Shown: positions 1 through 10,237 of the stretch, piece by piece
Layout: each line of letters begins with the position of its first letter
Position numbering within the stretch: position 1 is the stretch's first letter
Source of the DNA: Paucibacter sp. PLA-PC-4
Lineage (GTDB): Bacteria; Pseudomonadota; Gammaproteobacteria; Burkholderiales; Burkholderiaceae_C
Direction of reading: 5' to 3'
DNA length: 38,277 nucleotides
Assembly: GCF_026241155.1 (NCBI RefSeq)
Contig: NZ_JAPFGP010000032.1
Coordinates: 1 to 38,277 of the forward strand
Notes under the pieces: model-generated
The model's input: only the letters and a program-made list of their open reading frames with translations
What the model was told of the DNA's origin: nothing
Databases searched by the model: none
Made by a program: the position numbers and the translations under genes

Positions 1-42
1 TGCCCTGGTCTCGACTCTGTCCTTGTACATAGCCCATGACGA

Positions 43-76
43 ACAATGCCCTGCAACTTGCGTTGCAGGGCATTGT
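43..76 (-). terminator. Hairpin terminator downstream of rplY
   Basis: A perfect 15-bp inverted repeat (arms 43-57 and 62-76) encloses a 4-base loop. It lies 85 bases past the rplY stop on the minus strand. The downstream side has only a weak T-rich tail (TTCGTC), so efficiency is uncertain; being symmetric, it could also stop transcription from the other strand. Confidence 0.65.
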
Positions 77-160
77 CTTCAGGGCTTCTGGTCAGTGCCA
101 GAGTATTGACACGGACTGCGAAGGGCCCTTTGCAAGACTCAGAGAGAAGCAGCGCAGGGC

Positions 161-787
161 TTACTTCTTGCCCTTCTTCTTGCCCTTGCCGTCGTCGGCC
201 GGGGCAGCAGCAGCCACGATCACCTCTTCGGCGACCGGTGCAACGGCGGTGGCCACGGCGGGGTTCGGCTTGCCGTGGGTCACGACCTTGACGCCTGCGG
301 GCAGCTTCAGGTCATTGACGTGCAGCGAGTGACCCAGGGTCAGGCCGCTCAGGTCCACTTCGATGAACTCGGGCAGTTGCTGGGCCAAGCAGGTGATGGC
401 CAGCTCGGTGATGATGTGGTTGACCGTGCACTTGTCGGTCTTCACGGCCACCGAGTTCTCTTCGCCGATGAAGTGCAGCGGGATCTTCTTGGTGATCTTG
501 GTGGTGCCGTCCACGCGCTGGAAGTCAGCGTGCAGCACTTGCGGCTTGTACGGGTGCATCTGGTAGTCACGCAGCAGCACTTGCGAAACGGCGCCGTTGA
601 GTTCCATCTCGAGGATGGTGCTGTGGAAGGCTTCCTTCTTCATGGCGTGGAACAGCGCATTGTGATCCAGCTCGATCATTGCGGGCTCGCCGGCACCGAA
701 GACGATGCCAGGCACCTTGCCTGCAATGCGCAGGCGGCGGCTCGCTCCGGTCCCCTGCAATGTGCGCTCAAAAGCGACGAATTTCAT
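161..787 (-). CDS. rplY: 50S ribosomal protein L25/general stress protein Ctc
   Basis: This 208-residue protein is the long Ctc form of L25, which binds 5S rRNA in the large ribosomal subunit. Residues 1-90 (beginning MKFVAFERT) form the L25 domain, residues about 95-180 the beta-rich TL5/CTC domain, and the tail is Ala-rich then Lys-rich (GKGKKKGKK). The ATG at 787 is chosen because GGAG sits 7 bases upstream; a TTG four codons earlier overlaps that Shine-Dalgarno and is unlikely. It follows prs on the same strand, the usual betaproteobacterial order, with pth expected just outside the window. Confidence 0.96.
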   Translation of the reverse strand: MKFVAFERTLQGTGASRRLRIAGKVPGIVFGAGEPAMIELDHNALFHAMKKEAFHSTILEMELNGAVSQVLLRDYQMHPYKPQVLHADFQRVDGTTKITKKIPLHFIGEENSVAVKTDKCTVNHIITELAITCLAQQLPEFIEVDLSGLTLGHSLHVNDLKLPAGVKVVTHGKPNPAVATAVAPVAEEVIVAAAAPADDGKGKKKGKK

Positions 788-882
788 AACGTACTCCAAT
801 ATGGATGAGCGCCCGCGACCAGGCTGCTCGGTGATGCAGCCTGTAGCGGCTGCGGCTTTGACGCTTGCCCGAAGGCAGGCGA

Positions 883-1845
883 TCAGAAATTGTTGTTCTG
901 CTCGCTAAACAGCGACGTGACCGACTCGCCGTCCGAGATGCGGCGAATCGTCTCGGCAAACAGAAAGGCCACCGACAGCTGGCGGATCTTGCCGCAGGCC
1001 TTGGCAGCGTCGGAGAGCGGAATAGTGTTGCTGATCACGACCTCATCGAGCTGCGAGCCCGAGATGCGTTCGATCGCCGGACCTGACAGGATGGGGTGGG
1101 TGCAGTAGGCAAAGACGCTCTTGGCGCCGCGATCCTTCAGCACCTCGGCGGCTTTCACCAGGGTGCCGGCGGTGTCAATCATGTCGTCCATGATCACGCA
1201 GTTGCGGCCGTCGATCTCGCCGATCACGTGCATCACTTCAGAGACATTGGCGGCCGGGCGACGCTTGTCGATGATCGCCAGGTCGCAACCCAGCTGCTTG
1301 GCCAGCGCACGGGCGCGCACCACGCCGCCGACGTCGGGGCTGACCACCACCAGGTTGGAATAGTTGCGGGCCTTCAGGTCCGACAGCAGCACCGGGCTGG
1401 CGTAGATGTTGTCGACCGGGATGTCGAAGAAGCCCTGGATCTGGTCGGCATGCAGGTCCATCGTGAGCAAGCGCTCGACGCCGACGGTTTCCAGCAGATC
1501 GGCCACCACCTTGGCCGAGATCGGCACACGGGTGCTGCGGGGGCGGCGGTCCTGGCGGGCGTAACCGTAGTAAGGGATCACGGCGGTGATGCGGCGAGCG
1601 CTTGCGCGCTTCAGGGCATCGACCATGATCAGCAGCTCCATCAGGTTCTCGTTGGTCGGCGCACAGGTCGGCTGGATCACGAACACGTCGCGAGCACGCA
1701 CGTTTTGCTGGATCTCGACGGTGACTTCGCCGTCAGAAAAGCGACCGACCACGGCGCGTCCGAGCTCTAGGCCCAGATGGGTGGCGATTTCCTGGGAGAG
1801 AACCGGATTGGCGTTACCGGTGAAGAGGACGGTATTGAGCAGCAC
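883..1845 (-). CDS. prs: Ribose-phosphate pyrophosphokinase (PRPP synthetase)
   Basis: It makes phosphoribosyl pyrophosphate from ribose-5-phosphate and ATP, feeding nucleotide, His and Trp synthesis in the cytoplasm. Visible signatures are the N-terminal FTGNANP, the [11 protein letters not shown] stretch, [11 protein letters not shown] near residue 130, the flexible-loop segment [13 protein letters not shown] and the PRPP-binding loop [10 protein letters not shown] near residue 225. I chose the GTG at 1845 (320 residues, the family length of about 315-320), because AAAGGA lies about 10 bases upstream. An ATG at 1908 would add 21 residues absent from the usual family start. The gene sits just after tRNA-Gln on the same strand. 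Confidence 0.93.
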   Translation of the reverse strand: MLLNTVLFTGNANPVLSQEIATHLGLELGRAVVGRFSDGEVTVEIQQNVRARDVFVIQPTCAPTNENLMELLIMVDALKRASARRITAVIPYYGYARQDRRPRSTRVPISAKVVADLLETVGVERLLTMDLHADQIQGFFDIPVDNIYASPVLLSDLKARNYSNLVVVSPDVGGVVRARALAKQLGCDLAIIDKRRPAANVSEVMHVIGEIDGRNCVIMDDMIDTAGTLVKAAEVLKDRGAKSVFAYCTHPILSGPAIERISGSQLDEVVISNTIPLSDAAKACGKIRQLSVAFLFAETIRRISDGESVTSLFSEQNNNF

Positions 1846-1919
1846 GAGCGGGCCATCCTTTGAATCAATGGCCCCGTGGCCAGCCCAGCGGGTCCCGGAG
1901 GTGAACAACTAAAGAAATT

Positions 1920-1996
1920 TGGCAGGGGCGGAAGGATTCGAACCTGCGCATGTCGGAATCAAAATCCGATGCCTTAACCAACTTGGCGACGCCCCT
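1920..1996 (-). tRNA. tRNA-Gln (anticodon TTG)
   Basis: A 77-base cloverleaf with acceptor stem AGGGGCG/CGCCCCT, encoded CCA, TTCGAAT T-loop and anticodon loop TTTTGAT giving TTG (reads CAA). It lies between ispE and prs on the same strand, so it is probably processed from a shared transcript. Confidence 0.96.
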
Positions 1997-2036
1997 ACAC
2001 AGGACACTGCAGAGCTGCAGCACCCTATAACTTTGC

Positions 2037-3023
2037 TCAGTCTTCAGCCCATCCGCACAGCGGGTGAACGTCCAAACTGCGGCACATCTTAGCAACCCAT
2101 CCCTGAGGAACCCAGTCGATAGGTAGGTCAGACATACCATCTTTCCCGCTTGCCGCCGTATCCACTCTCGCGAACACCGCGCTGCCCGAACCCGTCATCC
2201 GGCTATTGCCGAATCGTTTCTCTAGCAGCTGCAGAGCCTGGACTACTTCTGCGCAGCTTGCCTCGGCCGGTTTTTGCAGGTCATTTCGACCAAAACCATT
2301 CGCCAGCAGCGCCACACCTTCTGCATCCAACCTCACCACATCAGCCGCTTGCGACGCCGACAAAACACTCTGTGAATCACTCGATGTTCTGTTTTTGTCT
2401 TCGCTGCTATTGTGTGCAGGAAAGCCCGCTACTATAGCCACGGATTTCGATCTTGCCAAGAGGGGGCTCGAAAATATTTGCTGTGTAGAGATGCCGGTGG
2501 GCGGTTTGAGCACAGCAAAGCCCAGCGGCGGCAGGGTGATCGGGTGCAGGATCTCACCGATGCCCTCGACAAAAGCACTGCGTCCGCCGATGAAGAAGGG
2601 CACATCGGCGCCCAGGCGCAGGCCCAGCGCCAGCAGACGCGAGCGCGGCAAGTTCAGGCCCCAGAGCCGGTTCAGTGCCAGCAGGGTCGAGGCGGCATCT
2701 GAGGATCCGCCGCCCATGCCGGCGCCGGCGGGCAGGCGCTTCTCGAGATGGATGTCGGCCCCGAATGCGCAGCCGCTCTCGGTCTGCAGCAGGCGCGCGG
2801 CGCGCAGGCAGAGGTCGTCAGCGGGTAGGGCGGCCGCTGCATCGGCGCCGTCATGGCGGGCCAGTTGGCCGTCGCTGCGGCGTTCGAAGTGCAGCGTGTC
2901 GGCCCAGTCGACGAGTGCAAAGATCGACTGCAGCAGGTGGTAGCCGTCGGGTCGCTTGCCGACCACATGCAGGAACAGGTTCAGCTTGGCAGGGGCCGGC
3001 ACATCGTAGAGAGCGAGGGGCAT
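2037..3023 (-). CDS. ispE: 4-diphosphocytidyl-2-C-methyl-D-erythritol kinase
   Basis: This GHMP kinase phosphorylates CDP-methylerythritol in the MEP isoprenoid pathway. Seen: substrate-side PAKLNLFLHV at residues 11-20, the ATP-binding glycine loop LPAGAGMGGGSSDAA at 97-111, PTGIST near 175, GRNDLQ near 245 and the C-terminal MTGSGSAVFA near 276. At 328 residues it is about 40 longer than the usual 280-290. The extra length lies at residues about 201-243, a Ser/Asn/Asp-rich stretch coded by visibly lower-GC DNA (about 2300-2425) that keeps frame. The gene lies 15 bases downstream of lolB and upstream of tRNA-Gln, all on the minus strand. Confidence 0.95.
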   Translation of the reverse strand: MPLALYDVPAPAKLNLFLHVVGKRPDGYHLLQSIFALVDWADTLHFERRSDGQLARHDGADAAAALPADDLCLRAARLLQTESGCAFGADIHLEKRLPAGAGMGGGSSDAASTLLALNRLWGLNLPRSRLLALGLRLGADVPFFIGGRSAFVEGIGEILHPITLPPLGFAVLKPPTGISTQQIFSSPLLARSKSVAIVAGFPAHNSSEDKNRTSSDSQSVLSASQAADVVRLDAEGVALLANGFGRNDLQKPAEASCAEVVQALQLLEKRFGNSRMTGSGSAVFARVDTAASGKDGMSDLPIDWVPQGWVAKMCRSLDVHPLCGWAED

Positions 3024-3038
3024 AGCGACAAAAAGGAA

Positions 3039-3557
3039 TCAGCGCTCCAGGCGGGCGCGCAGGGTGACGGCGGGCGCGGCTTGGCGCTTGGCCAGCACCA
3101 GTCCGTTGTCGAACTGGGACAGATCGACCGTCCAGCCGAGCTGCGAGAAGCCGCCGCTGGCCAGGGTCTCGCTAACCGCGCCGGGCCAGGGCCGGCCGCG
3201 CAGCCAATCGAACAGCGCGGCCACTGGAATCGCCTCGCCCAGCAGTTCGCGGCTCAGCGCATCCAGATCATCGAAGAGGCGCTCTTCCTTGGGGGTCTGC
3301 AGCCGCACCTCGGTGCGCGACCAAAACGCGCGCGCCAACAGGCTGCCCAGCGGCGTGCTGAGCTCCAACTGTCCGGCGCTCGGCGAGCCCAGCAGCTCGA
3401 AGGCGGCATTGCCGCCCTGGCCACCTTCCACCAGCACCGAGAGTCGGCCGCTGAGGCTCAGATCGCCTTCGGTAGGGATGTGAACAGGCGGGGGCTTCAG
3501 ACCGGCGCAGGCACTGAGCAAGACCGCCAGTGCCAGGCCGGCCCAGCGTCGGCTCAT
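3039..3557 (-). CDS. lolB: Outer-membrane lipoprotein insertion protein LolB
   Basis: LolB receives lipoproteins from periplasmic LolA and inserts them into the inner leaflet of the outer membrane. The 172-residue product begins with a short signal peptide ending in a lipobox (VLLSAC, Cys16), followed by the antiparallel beta-sheet fold typical of LolB (LSLSGRLSVLVEGGQGG, then FELLG, ELSTPLG). It is slightly short compared with the usual 190-200 residues. Its ATG overlaps the stop of the upstream TPR gene (ATGA), indicating translational coupling, and ispE follows 15 bases downstream. Confidence 0.9.
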   Translation of the reverse strand: MSRRWAGLALAVLLSACAGLKPPPVHIPTEGDLSLSGRLSVLVEGGQGGNAAFELLGSPSAGQLELSTPLGSLLARAFWSRTEVRLQTPKEERLFDDLDALSRELLGEAIPVAALFDWLRGRPWPGAVSETLASGGFSQLGWTVDLSQFDNGLVLAKRQAAPAVTLRARLER

Positions 3558-5302
3558 CGGCCAGCCTTCAGGCGCTGGCGGGTCTCGCGCAGGGCCTCGT
3601 TCTTGGGGTCACGCTTGGCGCCTTCTCCCCAGACCTTGCGGGCCTCTTCCTGCTGGCCGCTGACCCACAGCACCTCGCCCAGGTGGGCGGCAATCTCGGC
3701 ATCGGGCCGCGACTGGTAGGCCTGACGCAGCAGGCGCAGGGCCTCCGCGTGATTGCCCATGCGGTATTCGACCCAGCCCAGGCTATCGACGATGAAGGGC
3801 TCGCTGGGTGCGTACTCCAGCGCCTTGGCGATGAGGGTCTTGGCTTCGGGCAGGCGCTCGTTGCGCTCGGCCAGCGAGTAGCCGAGCGCGTTGTAGGCGT
3901 GGTAGTGCTCGGGCTTGATTTCCATCACCCGGCGCAGCAGCAACTCCATCTCGTCCATACGGCCTAGCTTCTCGGACATCATGGCCTGCTCGTAGATCAG
4001 ATCGGCATCGGCTGGGAAGCGGGTATTGGCCTGTGCCAGTACTTGGTGAGCGGCCTCCCATTGGCGGGCATCGCGCAGCAACTGGGACTCAGCCATTAGT
4101 TTGGCGCGAGCGTCCTCGTCGCGTTCGCCCGGCAGGGCCTGTAGCAGCGCGCGGCCCTTGGCCAACTGGCCCTGGCGTGCCATCAGCGAGGCGCGGCGAT
4201 AAGTGACCTCCAGCGCGCGCTGCGGGTTGTCGATGCGGGCCAGCCAGGACTCAGCCGTCTTCAGGTCGCCGCGCATCTCGGCGGCTTGGGCCAGCAACAG
4301 CCAGGCCTGCTGGCGGGAGTCCTTGTTGCTGTCCTTGTCGTCAAGCCGCTCCAAAAAGGCCTGCAGGGCTTTCTCGGCCGCTTCCGGGTGACGCAGGTCC
4401 AGCTCCAGCGCTCCGAGCACATACCAGGGCTGGCTGTCGTCCGGCCTGGCCTGGGTGACGATGCGGAACTCTCGGGCCGCGTCGGCGGCGCGCTGGGCGC
4501 GTGCCAGCGCGCGCCCGTAGGCCAGGCGCAGATCGTGGTGGTCGGGCTTGGCCTGCAGACGGGCGGTGATCAGGCTCTCGGCCTCGGACCTGCTCGGCAA
4601 CAAATCCAACGCCAGCAGCAGCGGTTCATCGGCCTCGGGGAAGTCCTTGGCCGCGGTCTGGGTCAGACTCAGGGCCTTGTCCGCCTGCTCGGCGCTCAGC
4701 GCCAGCCGGCCCTGCACCAGCAAGGCCATCATGCGGGTGGCCGGCTGCTCGGACGCCGCTTCCAGCACCGGTGCCAGCGCGGCATAGACCCGCTTGGGTT
4801 CGGGTGCTCGCTGAAACAGGCGCGGTATCGAGGCCAGCACCACGTTGCGTTGCGGCTCGGGCGTGATCGCCAGCATGTTGCGCAGCGGCGCCACCACTTC
4901 TTCCGGCTTGTTCAGTGCCACCAGCAGCTGGATCACCATCTGGTGCGCCTCGACCGAGTCGGGGATGGCTTCGCGCCATGCCCGGGCCGCGATCAGGGCC
5001 TGGTCGCCGGCGCGGGCCTGCAGCGCGATATTGATGACGCGGCGGTAGAGCTCGCCGTCGCTGGTCCGGCGCGCCGCATCGAGCAGTACCTGGAAGGCCA
5101 CGCCGGGCTGGCCCGAGCGCAGCTCCATCTCGCCGACCAGCAACTGGTAGAACAGTGGCGCGTCCATATCGGAGTTGCTGGGCGTGGGCGCGCTGGCAGC
5201 CGTGCCGGCCTGGGCCAGCGGGCTTAGCAAAGCCAGCACAACAAGGCCGGAGGCCGCCAGCAGCCGGGCCGGGCCGGTCGGGCGAGGGAAGAACTTGGGC
5301 AT
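3554..5302 (-). CDS. Exported tetratricopeptide repeat protein
   Basis: A 582-residue protein with an N-terminal signal peptide (hydrophobic LLAASGLVVLALLSPLAQA, cleavage near residue 31) and TPR-like helical repeats through the rest, clearest near the C-terminus (residues about 450-560, for example YNALGYSLAER and DSLGWVEYRMGNHAEALRLL). The start at 5302 is supported by AGGAG eight bases upstream; the open frame continues to 5716 but that part overlaps the divergent mutM promoter and lacks any motif. It is a periplasmic scaffold-type protein of unknown partner, translationally coupled to lolB, a linkage common in Burkholderiales and suggesting an envelope role. Confidence 0.88.
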   Translation of the reverse strand: MPKFFPRPTGPARLLAASGLVVLALLSPLAQAGTAASAPTPSNSDMDAPLFYQLLVGEMELRSGQPGVAFQVLLDAARRTSDGELYRRVINIALQARAGDQALIAARAWREAIPDSVEAHQMVIQLLVALNKPEEVVAPLRNMLAITPEPQRNVVLASIPRLFQRAPEPKRVYAALAPVLEAASEQPATRMMALLVQGRLALSAEQADKALSLTQTAAKDFPEADEPLLLALDLLPSRSEAESLITARLQAKPDHHDLRLAYGRALARAQRAADAAREFRIVTQARPDDSQPWYVLGALELDLRHPEAAEKALQAFLERLDDKDSNKDSRQQAWLLLAQAAEMRGDLKTAESWLARIDNPQRALEVTYRRASLMARQGQLAKGRALLQALPGERDEDARAKLMAESQLLRDARQWEAAHQVLAQANTRFPADADLIYEQAMMSEKLGRMDEMELLLRRVMEIKPEHYHAYNALGYSLAERNERLPEAKTLIAKALEYAPSEPFIVDSLGWVEYRMGNHAEALRLLRQAYQSRPDAEIAAHLGEVLWVSGQQEEARKVWGEGAKRDPKNEALRETRQRLKAGR

Positions 5303-5428
5303 GACAGCTCCTGAGAACAGCGTTCGTGTTGCGCCCACTATGCAAGCGCCACATTGCTGGATTGTTGTTGATTCTAGAAGTGCGCCCTCGGACCAGGGCC
5401 ATGCCAGAGGCCACTTATCATCCGCGCC

Positions 5429-6259
5429 ATGCCTGAACTGCCCGAAGTCGAAGTCACCCGCCGCAGCTTTGCCGATGCGATCGCCGGCGCGCGCGTGCAA
5501 GGTGTGCGACTGGGCAAGCCGCTGCGCTGGCCGTTGGGCGTGGCCGAGCAGGTGATGCTGGGGCGCGAGGTCGGCGCGGTGACGCGGCGCGGCAAATACC
5601 TGTGGCTGCCGCTGCACGGCGGCGGCGCGAGCGGCGGCGGCTTGCTGCTGCACCTGGGCATGTCGGGCTCCCTGGCCTTCCAGACGCGGCCGGCCGAGCC
5701 TGGGCCACACGACCATTTCGATCTGCGCACCAGCCAGGGGCTGCTGCGGCTGAACGACCCGCGGCGCTTTGGCGCCGTGGTCTGGTCCGAGTCATTGGAG
5801 CAGGGGCCGGCGGCCAAGCTGCTGGCCGGCCTCGGGCTGGAGCCCTTCGACCCGCGTTTTGACGGGCCGCATCTGAAAGTCGGCCTGTCGGGGCGTCGTG
5901 TCGCAATCAAGCAGGCACTGCTGGCAGGTGACATCGTCGTCGGCGCTGGCAATATCTACGCCTGCGAGGCCTTGTTCCTGGCTGGGATCGACCCGCGCGC
6001 CCAGGCCGGCCGCCTGAGCGGCCCGCGCTGCGCGCGTTTGGCCGCCGCGGTGCGCCAAGTGCTCGGCGCGGCGGTGGAGGCCGGCGGCACGACCTTGCGC
6101 GACTTCAAGGACGCCCACGGCGTGGCCGGCAGCTTCCAGATGCAGGCTCAGGTCTACGGCCGCGAGGGCGAGTCCTGCCGGGTCTGTCAAACGCCGATAC
6201 GCCGCATCGTCCAGGGCCAACGTTCGACCTTTTTCTGTCCCACATGTCAAAAGAGATAG
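5429..6259 (+). CDS. mutM: Formamidopyrimidine-DNA glycosylase
   Basis: It removes 8-oxoguanine and other oxidised purines from DNA and nicks the abasic site. The N-terminal MPELPEVE carries the catalytic Pro2 and Glu3; the beta-elimination lysine is in GKYLW near residue 60; the H2TH region includes [11 protein letters not shown]; and the C-terminal zinc finger is C-x2-C-x16-C-x2-C (residues about 250-273). Length 276 is close to the family norm. It is divergent from the TPR gene and overlaps mutY by 16 bases, so the two partners of the GO repair system are translated together. Confidence 0.97.
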   Translation: MPELPEVEVTRRSFADAIAGARVQGVRLGKPLRWPLGVAEQVMLGREVGAVTRRGKYLWLPLHGGGASGGGLLLHLGMSGSLAFQTRPAEPGPHDHFDLRTSQGLLRLNDPRRFGAVVWSESLEQGPAAKLLAGLGLEPFDPRFDGPHLKVGLSGRRVAIKQALLAGDIVVGAGNIYACEALFLAGIDPRAQAGRLSGPRCARLAAAVRQVLGAAVEAGGTTLRDFKDAHGVAGSFQMQAQVYGREGESCRVCQTPIRRIVQGQRSTFFCPTCQKR

Positions 6260-7275
6260 TCCTGCCCGCCGACTTTGCCGCTGTGCTGGTGGCCTGGCAG
6301 CGCCAGCACGGTCGCCACGCCCTGCCCTGGCAGAACACCCGCGACCCCTACCGCGTCTGGCTGTCCGAGATCATGTTGCAGCAGACCCAGGTGACGACGG
6401 TGCTGGGCTATTACCAGCGCTTTCTCGAACGCTTTCCTAGCGTTGTCGATCTGGCCGCGGCCAGTCTGGACGAGGTGCTGACGATGTGGGCCGGCCTGGG
6501 CTACTACAGCCGCGCTCGCAATCTGCATCGCTGCGCGGTGGCCGTTGCGCAGCAGCATGGGGGCCTGTTTCCGCCCAGCGCGGCGCAACTGCAGGAGCTG
6601 CCCGGCATCGGCCGCTCGACCGCTGCGGCGATCGCGGCCTTCTGCTTCGCCGAGCGGGTCGCGATTCTCGACGGCAATGTCAAACGGGTGCTGAGCCGGG
6701 TGCTGGCCTTCGACGGCGATATGGCCAGCAGCGCGCAGGAAAAGCTGCTGTGGCGGCATGCGACGGATGTGCTGCCAACTGCGGCAGCCGATATCGGCGC
6801 CTACACCCAGGGATTGATGGATCTGGGCGCCAGCCTGTGCGCCGCGCGTGCGCCGCAGTGCCTGCTATGCCCAGTCAGCGAGCTGTGCCGTGGCCGCGCC
6901 GAGGGCGAGCCGACGCGCTACCCGGTCAAGACCAAAAAGCTCAAGCGCGGCCGGCGTGAGAACTGGTGGCTGTGGCTGGAACACAAGGGTCAGGTCCTGC
7001 TGCAGCAGCGCCCCGATACCGGAGTGTGGGCCGGCCTGTGGACGCTGCCGATGTTTGATGACGAGCAGGCGTTGCTGAACCAGGCCCAGTTGGTGGGTGC
7101 CGAGCTGGAGGTGATGCCCAGGGTGGAGCATGCGTTGACACATTTCGACTGGGTACTGCATCCGCGTCGTGCCGTTCTCGACAGCGCTGCCGCCGTCGGC
7201 GCGGGCCGCTGGGTGGCGCGCGAGAAGCTGGCTGACTATGCGCTGCCGGCACCGTTGAAAAAGCTGATCTTCTAG
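6244..7275 (+). CDS. mutY: A/G-specific adenine DNA glycosylase
   Basis: It excises adenine mispaired with 8-oxoguanine. Seen: catalytic Glu in [10 protein letters not shown] (residues about 40-49), the helix-hairpin-helix [13 protein letters not shown] near 118, the active-site Asp in ILDGNVKRV near 142, and the 4Fe-4S ligands C-x6-C-x2-C-x5-C at about 197-213. The C-terminal third is the NUDIX-like 8-oxoG recognition domain ([16 protein letters not shown]). The start ATG lies inside the end of mutM, so expression is coupled. Confidence 0.97.
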   Translation: MSKEIVLPADFAAVLVAWQRQHGRHALPWQNTRDPYRVWLSEIMLQQTQVTTVLGYYQRFLERFPSVVDLAAASLDEVLTMWAGLGYYSRARNLHRCAVAVAQQHGGLFPPSAAQLQELPGIGRSTAAAIAAFCFAERVAILDGNVKRVLSRVLAFDGDMASSAQEKLLWRHATDVLPTAAADIGAYTQGLMDLGASLCAARAPQCLLCPVSELCRGRAEGEPTRYPVKTKKLKRGRRENWWLWLEHKGQVLLQQRPDTGVWAGLWTLPMFDDEQALLNQAQLVGAELEVMPRVEHALTHFDWVLHPRRAVLDSAAAVGAGRWVAREKLADYALPAPLKKLIF

Positions 7276-7313
7276 GCGTATGCTGCGCCACCGCATTCCA
7301 TCCTGAACGCAAT

Positions 7314-7622
7314 ATGAAGCCCCTGGTTAAAAGCGCCGTCGAATCCGCCCTGATCGCTCTGCTGGTGGCTGCTTGCTGCCTCTGGTTCCTGGTCTCGGCC
7401 GGCACCTCCGAAGACGAGGTCAACGGCGCCAAGATGACCTTGCTAGCCCTCGGTCTGGCGGCCAGCCTGATCGCGCACTGGACTTATATGGCGTTGGCGC
7501 TCAAGCGCGACGGCCGGCCACTGCTGGGCTGGATGATGGGCATGGTGCTGCTCTTCCCGGTCGTCACCGTCGTAGCCCTGGTGCTGATGTCGGCCCGCGA
7601 CGAGGAATCTAGAGCCGTTTGA
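7314..7622 (+). CDS. Small inner-membrane protein, function unknown
   Basis: A 102-residue protein with three predicted membrane segments: about residues 10-28 (ALIALLVAACCLWFLV), 42-62 (LLALGLAASLIAHWTYMALAL) and 72-94 (LGWMMGMVLLFPVVTVVALV), separated by short polar loops. I do not recognise the family. It follows mutY by 38 bases and ends 3 bases from the convergent rapZ stop, leaving no room for an intrinsic terminator between them. Confidence 0.75.
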   Translation: MKPLVKSAVESALIALLVAACCLWFLVSAGTSEDEVNGAKMTLLALGLAASLIAHWTYMALALKRDGRPLLGWMMGMVLLFPVVTVVALVLMSARDEESRAV

Positions 7623-7625
7623 GTC

Positions 7626-8522
7626 TTATTTGGCGTCCAGCTCGCGGTGGCGCTTGAGCACATGTCCGTGGCTGGCGAACTGCCTAGCCAGGGTCTCAAC
7701 CAAATAGACCGAGCGATGCTGGCCGCCTGTGCAGCCGATAGCGACGGTCAGATAGCTGCGCTGGTCTGCCGCGAAATTGGGCAGCCACTGGCGCAGGAAA
7801 CCGCTGATCTGGCCCAGCATTAGATTGACCTCGGGCTGGGCCTGCAGATAGTCGGCCACTGGCGCATCGCGACCAGTCAGTGGGCGCAGCTCGCGGTCGT
7901 AATAGGGGTTGGGCAGTACCCGCACATCGAAGACGAAATCGGCGTCGCTGGGTACGCCGTGCTTGAAGGCAAAGGACTCGAACACCAGGGTCAGTGACTC
8001 GCCCTTGACCGAAACCAGATCGCGCACCCAGGCGCGCAGCTGGGCCGCGCGCAAGAGGCTGGTGTCGATCACGGTGGACTCGACGCGCAGTGCGGCCAGC
8101 AGCTCGCGCTCCAGCGAGATCGCGTCAAGCAGGGCTCGGTGCGCATCCCCGCCATCGCTGCCCGCGTCGCGTTGCCCGCTGCGCAGCGGATGGGGCCGGC
8201 GGGTCTCTGAAAACCGCCGCACCAGGGTCTCGTCATTGGCGTCCAGAAAGATCGAGCGGACCGCGACGCCTTCGGCGCGCAGTTGCTTGATCAGCGGAAG
8301 CAGATGCGGCAGCGAGCCCTCACTGCGCACATCGACCGCAATTGCAACCCGACGTTCGCCGCGCTGTTTCTCGACGGCCAGGAAGGGGGTCAGCAGCTCG
8401 GGCGGCAAGTTGTCCACGCAGAAGAAGCCCGCATCCTCCAGCGCATGCATGGCTACCGACTTGCCGCCACCGGCCATGCCGGTGACAAGCACCACATCGC
8501 TTTGCGGAACTGCGCCACTCAT
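7626..8522 (-). CDS. rapZ: RNase adapter protein RapZ
   Basis: RapZ is a P-loop protein; in enterobacteria it senses glucosamine-6-phosphate and delivers GlmZ sRNA to RNase E. This 298-residue copy has Walker A GMAGGGKS at residues 15-22, the conserved [12 protein letters not shown], the [20 protein letters not shown] segment, the family's [13 protein letters not shown] stretch, and the C-terminal [13 protein letters not shown]. Whether the GlmZ pathway exists in this organism cannot be told from the window. Its ATG overlaps the recN stop (ATGA), so it is the last gene of a nadK-recN-rapZ operon. Confidence 0.95.
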   Translation of the reverse strand: MSGAVPQSDVVLVTGMAGGGKSVAMHALEDAGFFCVDNLPPELLTPFLAVEKQRGERRVAIAVDVRSEGSLPHLLPLIKQLRAEGVAVRSIFLDANDETLVRRFSETRRPHPLRSGQRDAGSDGGDAHRALLDAISLERELLAALRVESTVIDTSLLRAAQLRAWVRDLVSVKGESLTLVFESFAFKHGVPSDADFVFDVRVLPNPYYDRELRPLTGRDAPVADYLQAQPEVNLMLGQISGFLRQWLPNFAADQRSYLTVAIGCTGGQHRSVYLVETLARQFASHGHVLKRHRELDAK

Positions 8523-10237
8523 GATTTCGTCGTCCTGTTCTTCACATCTTGGTTGCCGCGCGGCGCCCCCGCCGCCGACAGGGTCAGCATTTCCTGCGCA
8601 TGAGCCAGGCTGGCCGAGGATAGTCGCTCGCCGCCCAGCATGCGGGCAATCTCCTGCACTCGGGTCTCGCCGGCAATCGCCTGCACCTCGCTGGCAGTGG
8701 TGCCGGCGCGCAAGGCCTTAGAGACCAGGTAGTGGTGGTCGGCGCAGGCTGCCACCTGGGGCAGGTGGGTGACGGCCAGCACCTGGCGCTCGCGGCCCAG
8801 CTGCTTCATCAACCGGCCTACGGTTTCGGCCACCGCGCCGCCCACACCGGCATCGATCTCGTCGAAGATCAGCGTGCCCGCGCCTTCTTGCTCAAGCTGG
8901 CTGGTTGTCACAGCGATCGCCAGGGCGATGCGTGAGAGCTCGCCGCCCGAGGCCACCTTGGCCAGCGGCCGCGGTGTGCTGCCGGCATGCCCGGCCACCA
9001 TGAACTCCACAGATTCAAGGCCGAAGCTTTGCGGCTGCTCCTGCGCCAGCAAGGCCACCTCGAATGCGCCGCCCGCCATGCCCAACTGCTGCATCGCCTG
9101 CGTGACTGCGGCGGCCAGCTGCGGCGCGGCCTTGCTGCGTTCCTTGCTGATGCGCCTGGCCTCGTGCTCAAAGGCGTTGCGGGCTGCAGCCAGAGTCTTC
9201 TCCAGCGCGGCGAGATCGCTGGCTTCATCCAGCGCCGCTAGCTCGGCCCGCCACTGCGACAGCAGGGCCGGCAGCTCGGCGGGCACTCGGCGATAGCGCC
9301 GCGCCAAGCTCATCCAGGCCGACAGGCGCTCGTCCAGCTCCTGCAGTCGCTCGGGCTCCAGATCGGCGCCGTGCAGATAGGTGGACAGCGTGTGCGCCGC
9401 GTCGCGCAGCTGGGCCTGCGCGCCCTGCAGCGCCTCGACCGCTGGCGCCAGGTGCGCGCTGTCGTAGTCCAGCACCTGCTGCAGCTTGTCCAGCGCCTGC
9501 TCGGTCAGGCTCTCGGCATTTTGTTCAGCCTCGCCGGAGCTGCCTTCGATGGCCTCCAGCGCAGCCCGCGCGCCCTCGATCAGCGCGGCGGCGTGCGAGA
9601 GGCGCTGATGCTCGCTGTTGAGCTCCTCCCACTCGTTGGCGCCGGGTGAGAGCTTGGCCACTTCGTCGATCTGCCAGGCCAGGCGTTCGCGCTCGCGGCC
9701 CAACTCGCCCGAGCGGGTCTGCGCGGCTTCTAGCCGTTCGCTGAGCTGTTTCCATTGCGCGTAGGCCTGGCCCAGCGGCGCGGTGTCGAGACCGGCGAAT
9801 GCGTCCAGCAGCGCGCGCACCGAAGCCGGGCGGGTCAGCCCTTGCCAGGCATGCTGGCCATGAATGTCGAGCAGGCTGTCGGCCGTCTCGCGCAACTGGG
9901 CCACAGTGGCGGCGCTGCCATTGATCCATGCGCGGCTCTTGCCCTGGGCATCGATCACGCGGCGCAGCAGCAGGCTGTCGCCCGTGTCGAAGCCTGCCTC
10001 GTCGAGCCAGCTGTTCAGTCGGACCGGGCAGTCGAACTCGGCGCTGATCTCGGCCCGGGCCGCGCCTTCGCGCACGACGCCAGCGTCACCACGGCTGCCC
10101 AGTGCTAGCTGCAAGGCGTCGACCAGGATGGATTTGCCGGCGCCGGTTTCGCCGGTGAGCACGGCGAAACCATCGGCGAAATCAAGCTCCAGCTCCGGTA
10201 CGATGACGAAATCGCGCAAGCTCAGTCGGCGAAGCAT
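8519..10237 (-). CDS. recN: DNA repair protein RecN
   Basis: RecN is an SMC-like ATPase that holds sister chromatids and broken ends together during double-strand-break repair. The 572-residue product has Walker A GETGAGKS near residues 30-37, two coiled-coil arms in the middle (rich in Glu, Ala, Gln), the ABC signature VASGGELSR and Walker [14 protein letters not shown] start at 10237 because the sequence there begins [12 protein letters not shown] as in the family; the longer frame to 10315 lies inside nadK. Its ATG overlaps the nadK stop by one base (TGATG). Confidence 0.96.
   Translation of the reverse strand: MLRRLSLRDFVIVPELELDFADGFAVLTGETGAGKSILVDALQLALGSRGDAGVVREGAARAEISAEFDCPVRLNSWLDEAGFDTGDSLLLRRVIDAQGKSRAWINGSAATVAQLRETADSLLDIHGQHAWQGLTRPASVRALLDAFAGLDTAPLGQAYAQWKQLSERLEAAQTRSGELGRERERLAWQIDEVAKLSPGANEWEELNSEHQRLSHAAALIEGARAALEAIEGSSGEAEQNAESLTEQALDKLQQVLDYDSAHLAPAVEALQGAQAQLRDAAHTLSTYLHGADLEPERLQELDERLSAWMSLARRYRRVPAELPALLSQWRAELAALDEASDLAALEKTLAAARNAFEHEARRISKERSKAAPQLAAAVTQAMQQLGMAGGAFEVALLAQEQPQSFGLESVEFMVAGHAGSTPRPLAKVASGGELSRIALAIAVTTSQLEQEGAGTLIFDEIDAGVGGAVAETVGRLMKQLGRERQVLAVTHLPQVAACADHHYLVSKALRAGTTASEVQAIAGETRVQEIARMLGGERLSSASLAHAQEMLTLSAAGAPRGNQDVKNRTTKS

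Noticed and set aside
5303-5716. N-terminal extension of the TPR protein
   Set aside because: It lies antisense to mutM, has no signal peptide or motif, and the ATG at 5302 has a good ribosome-binding site followed by a signal peptide.
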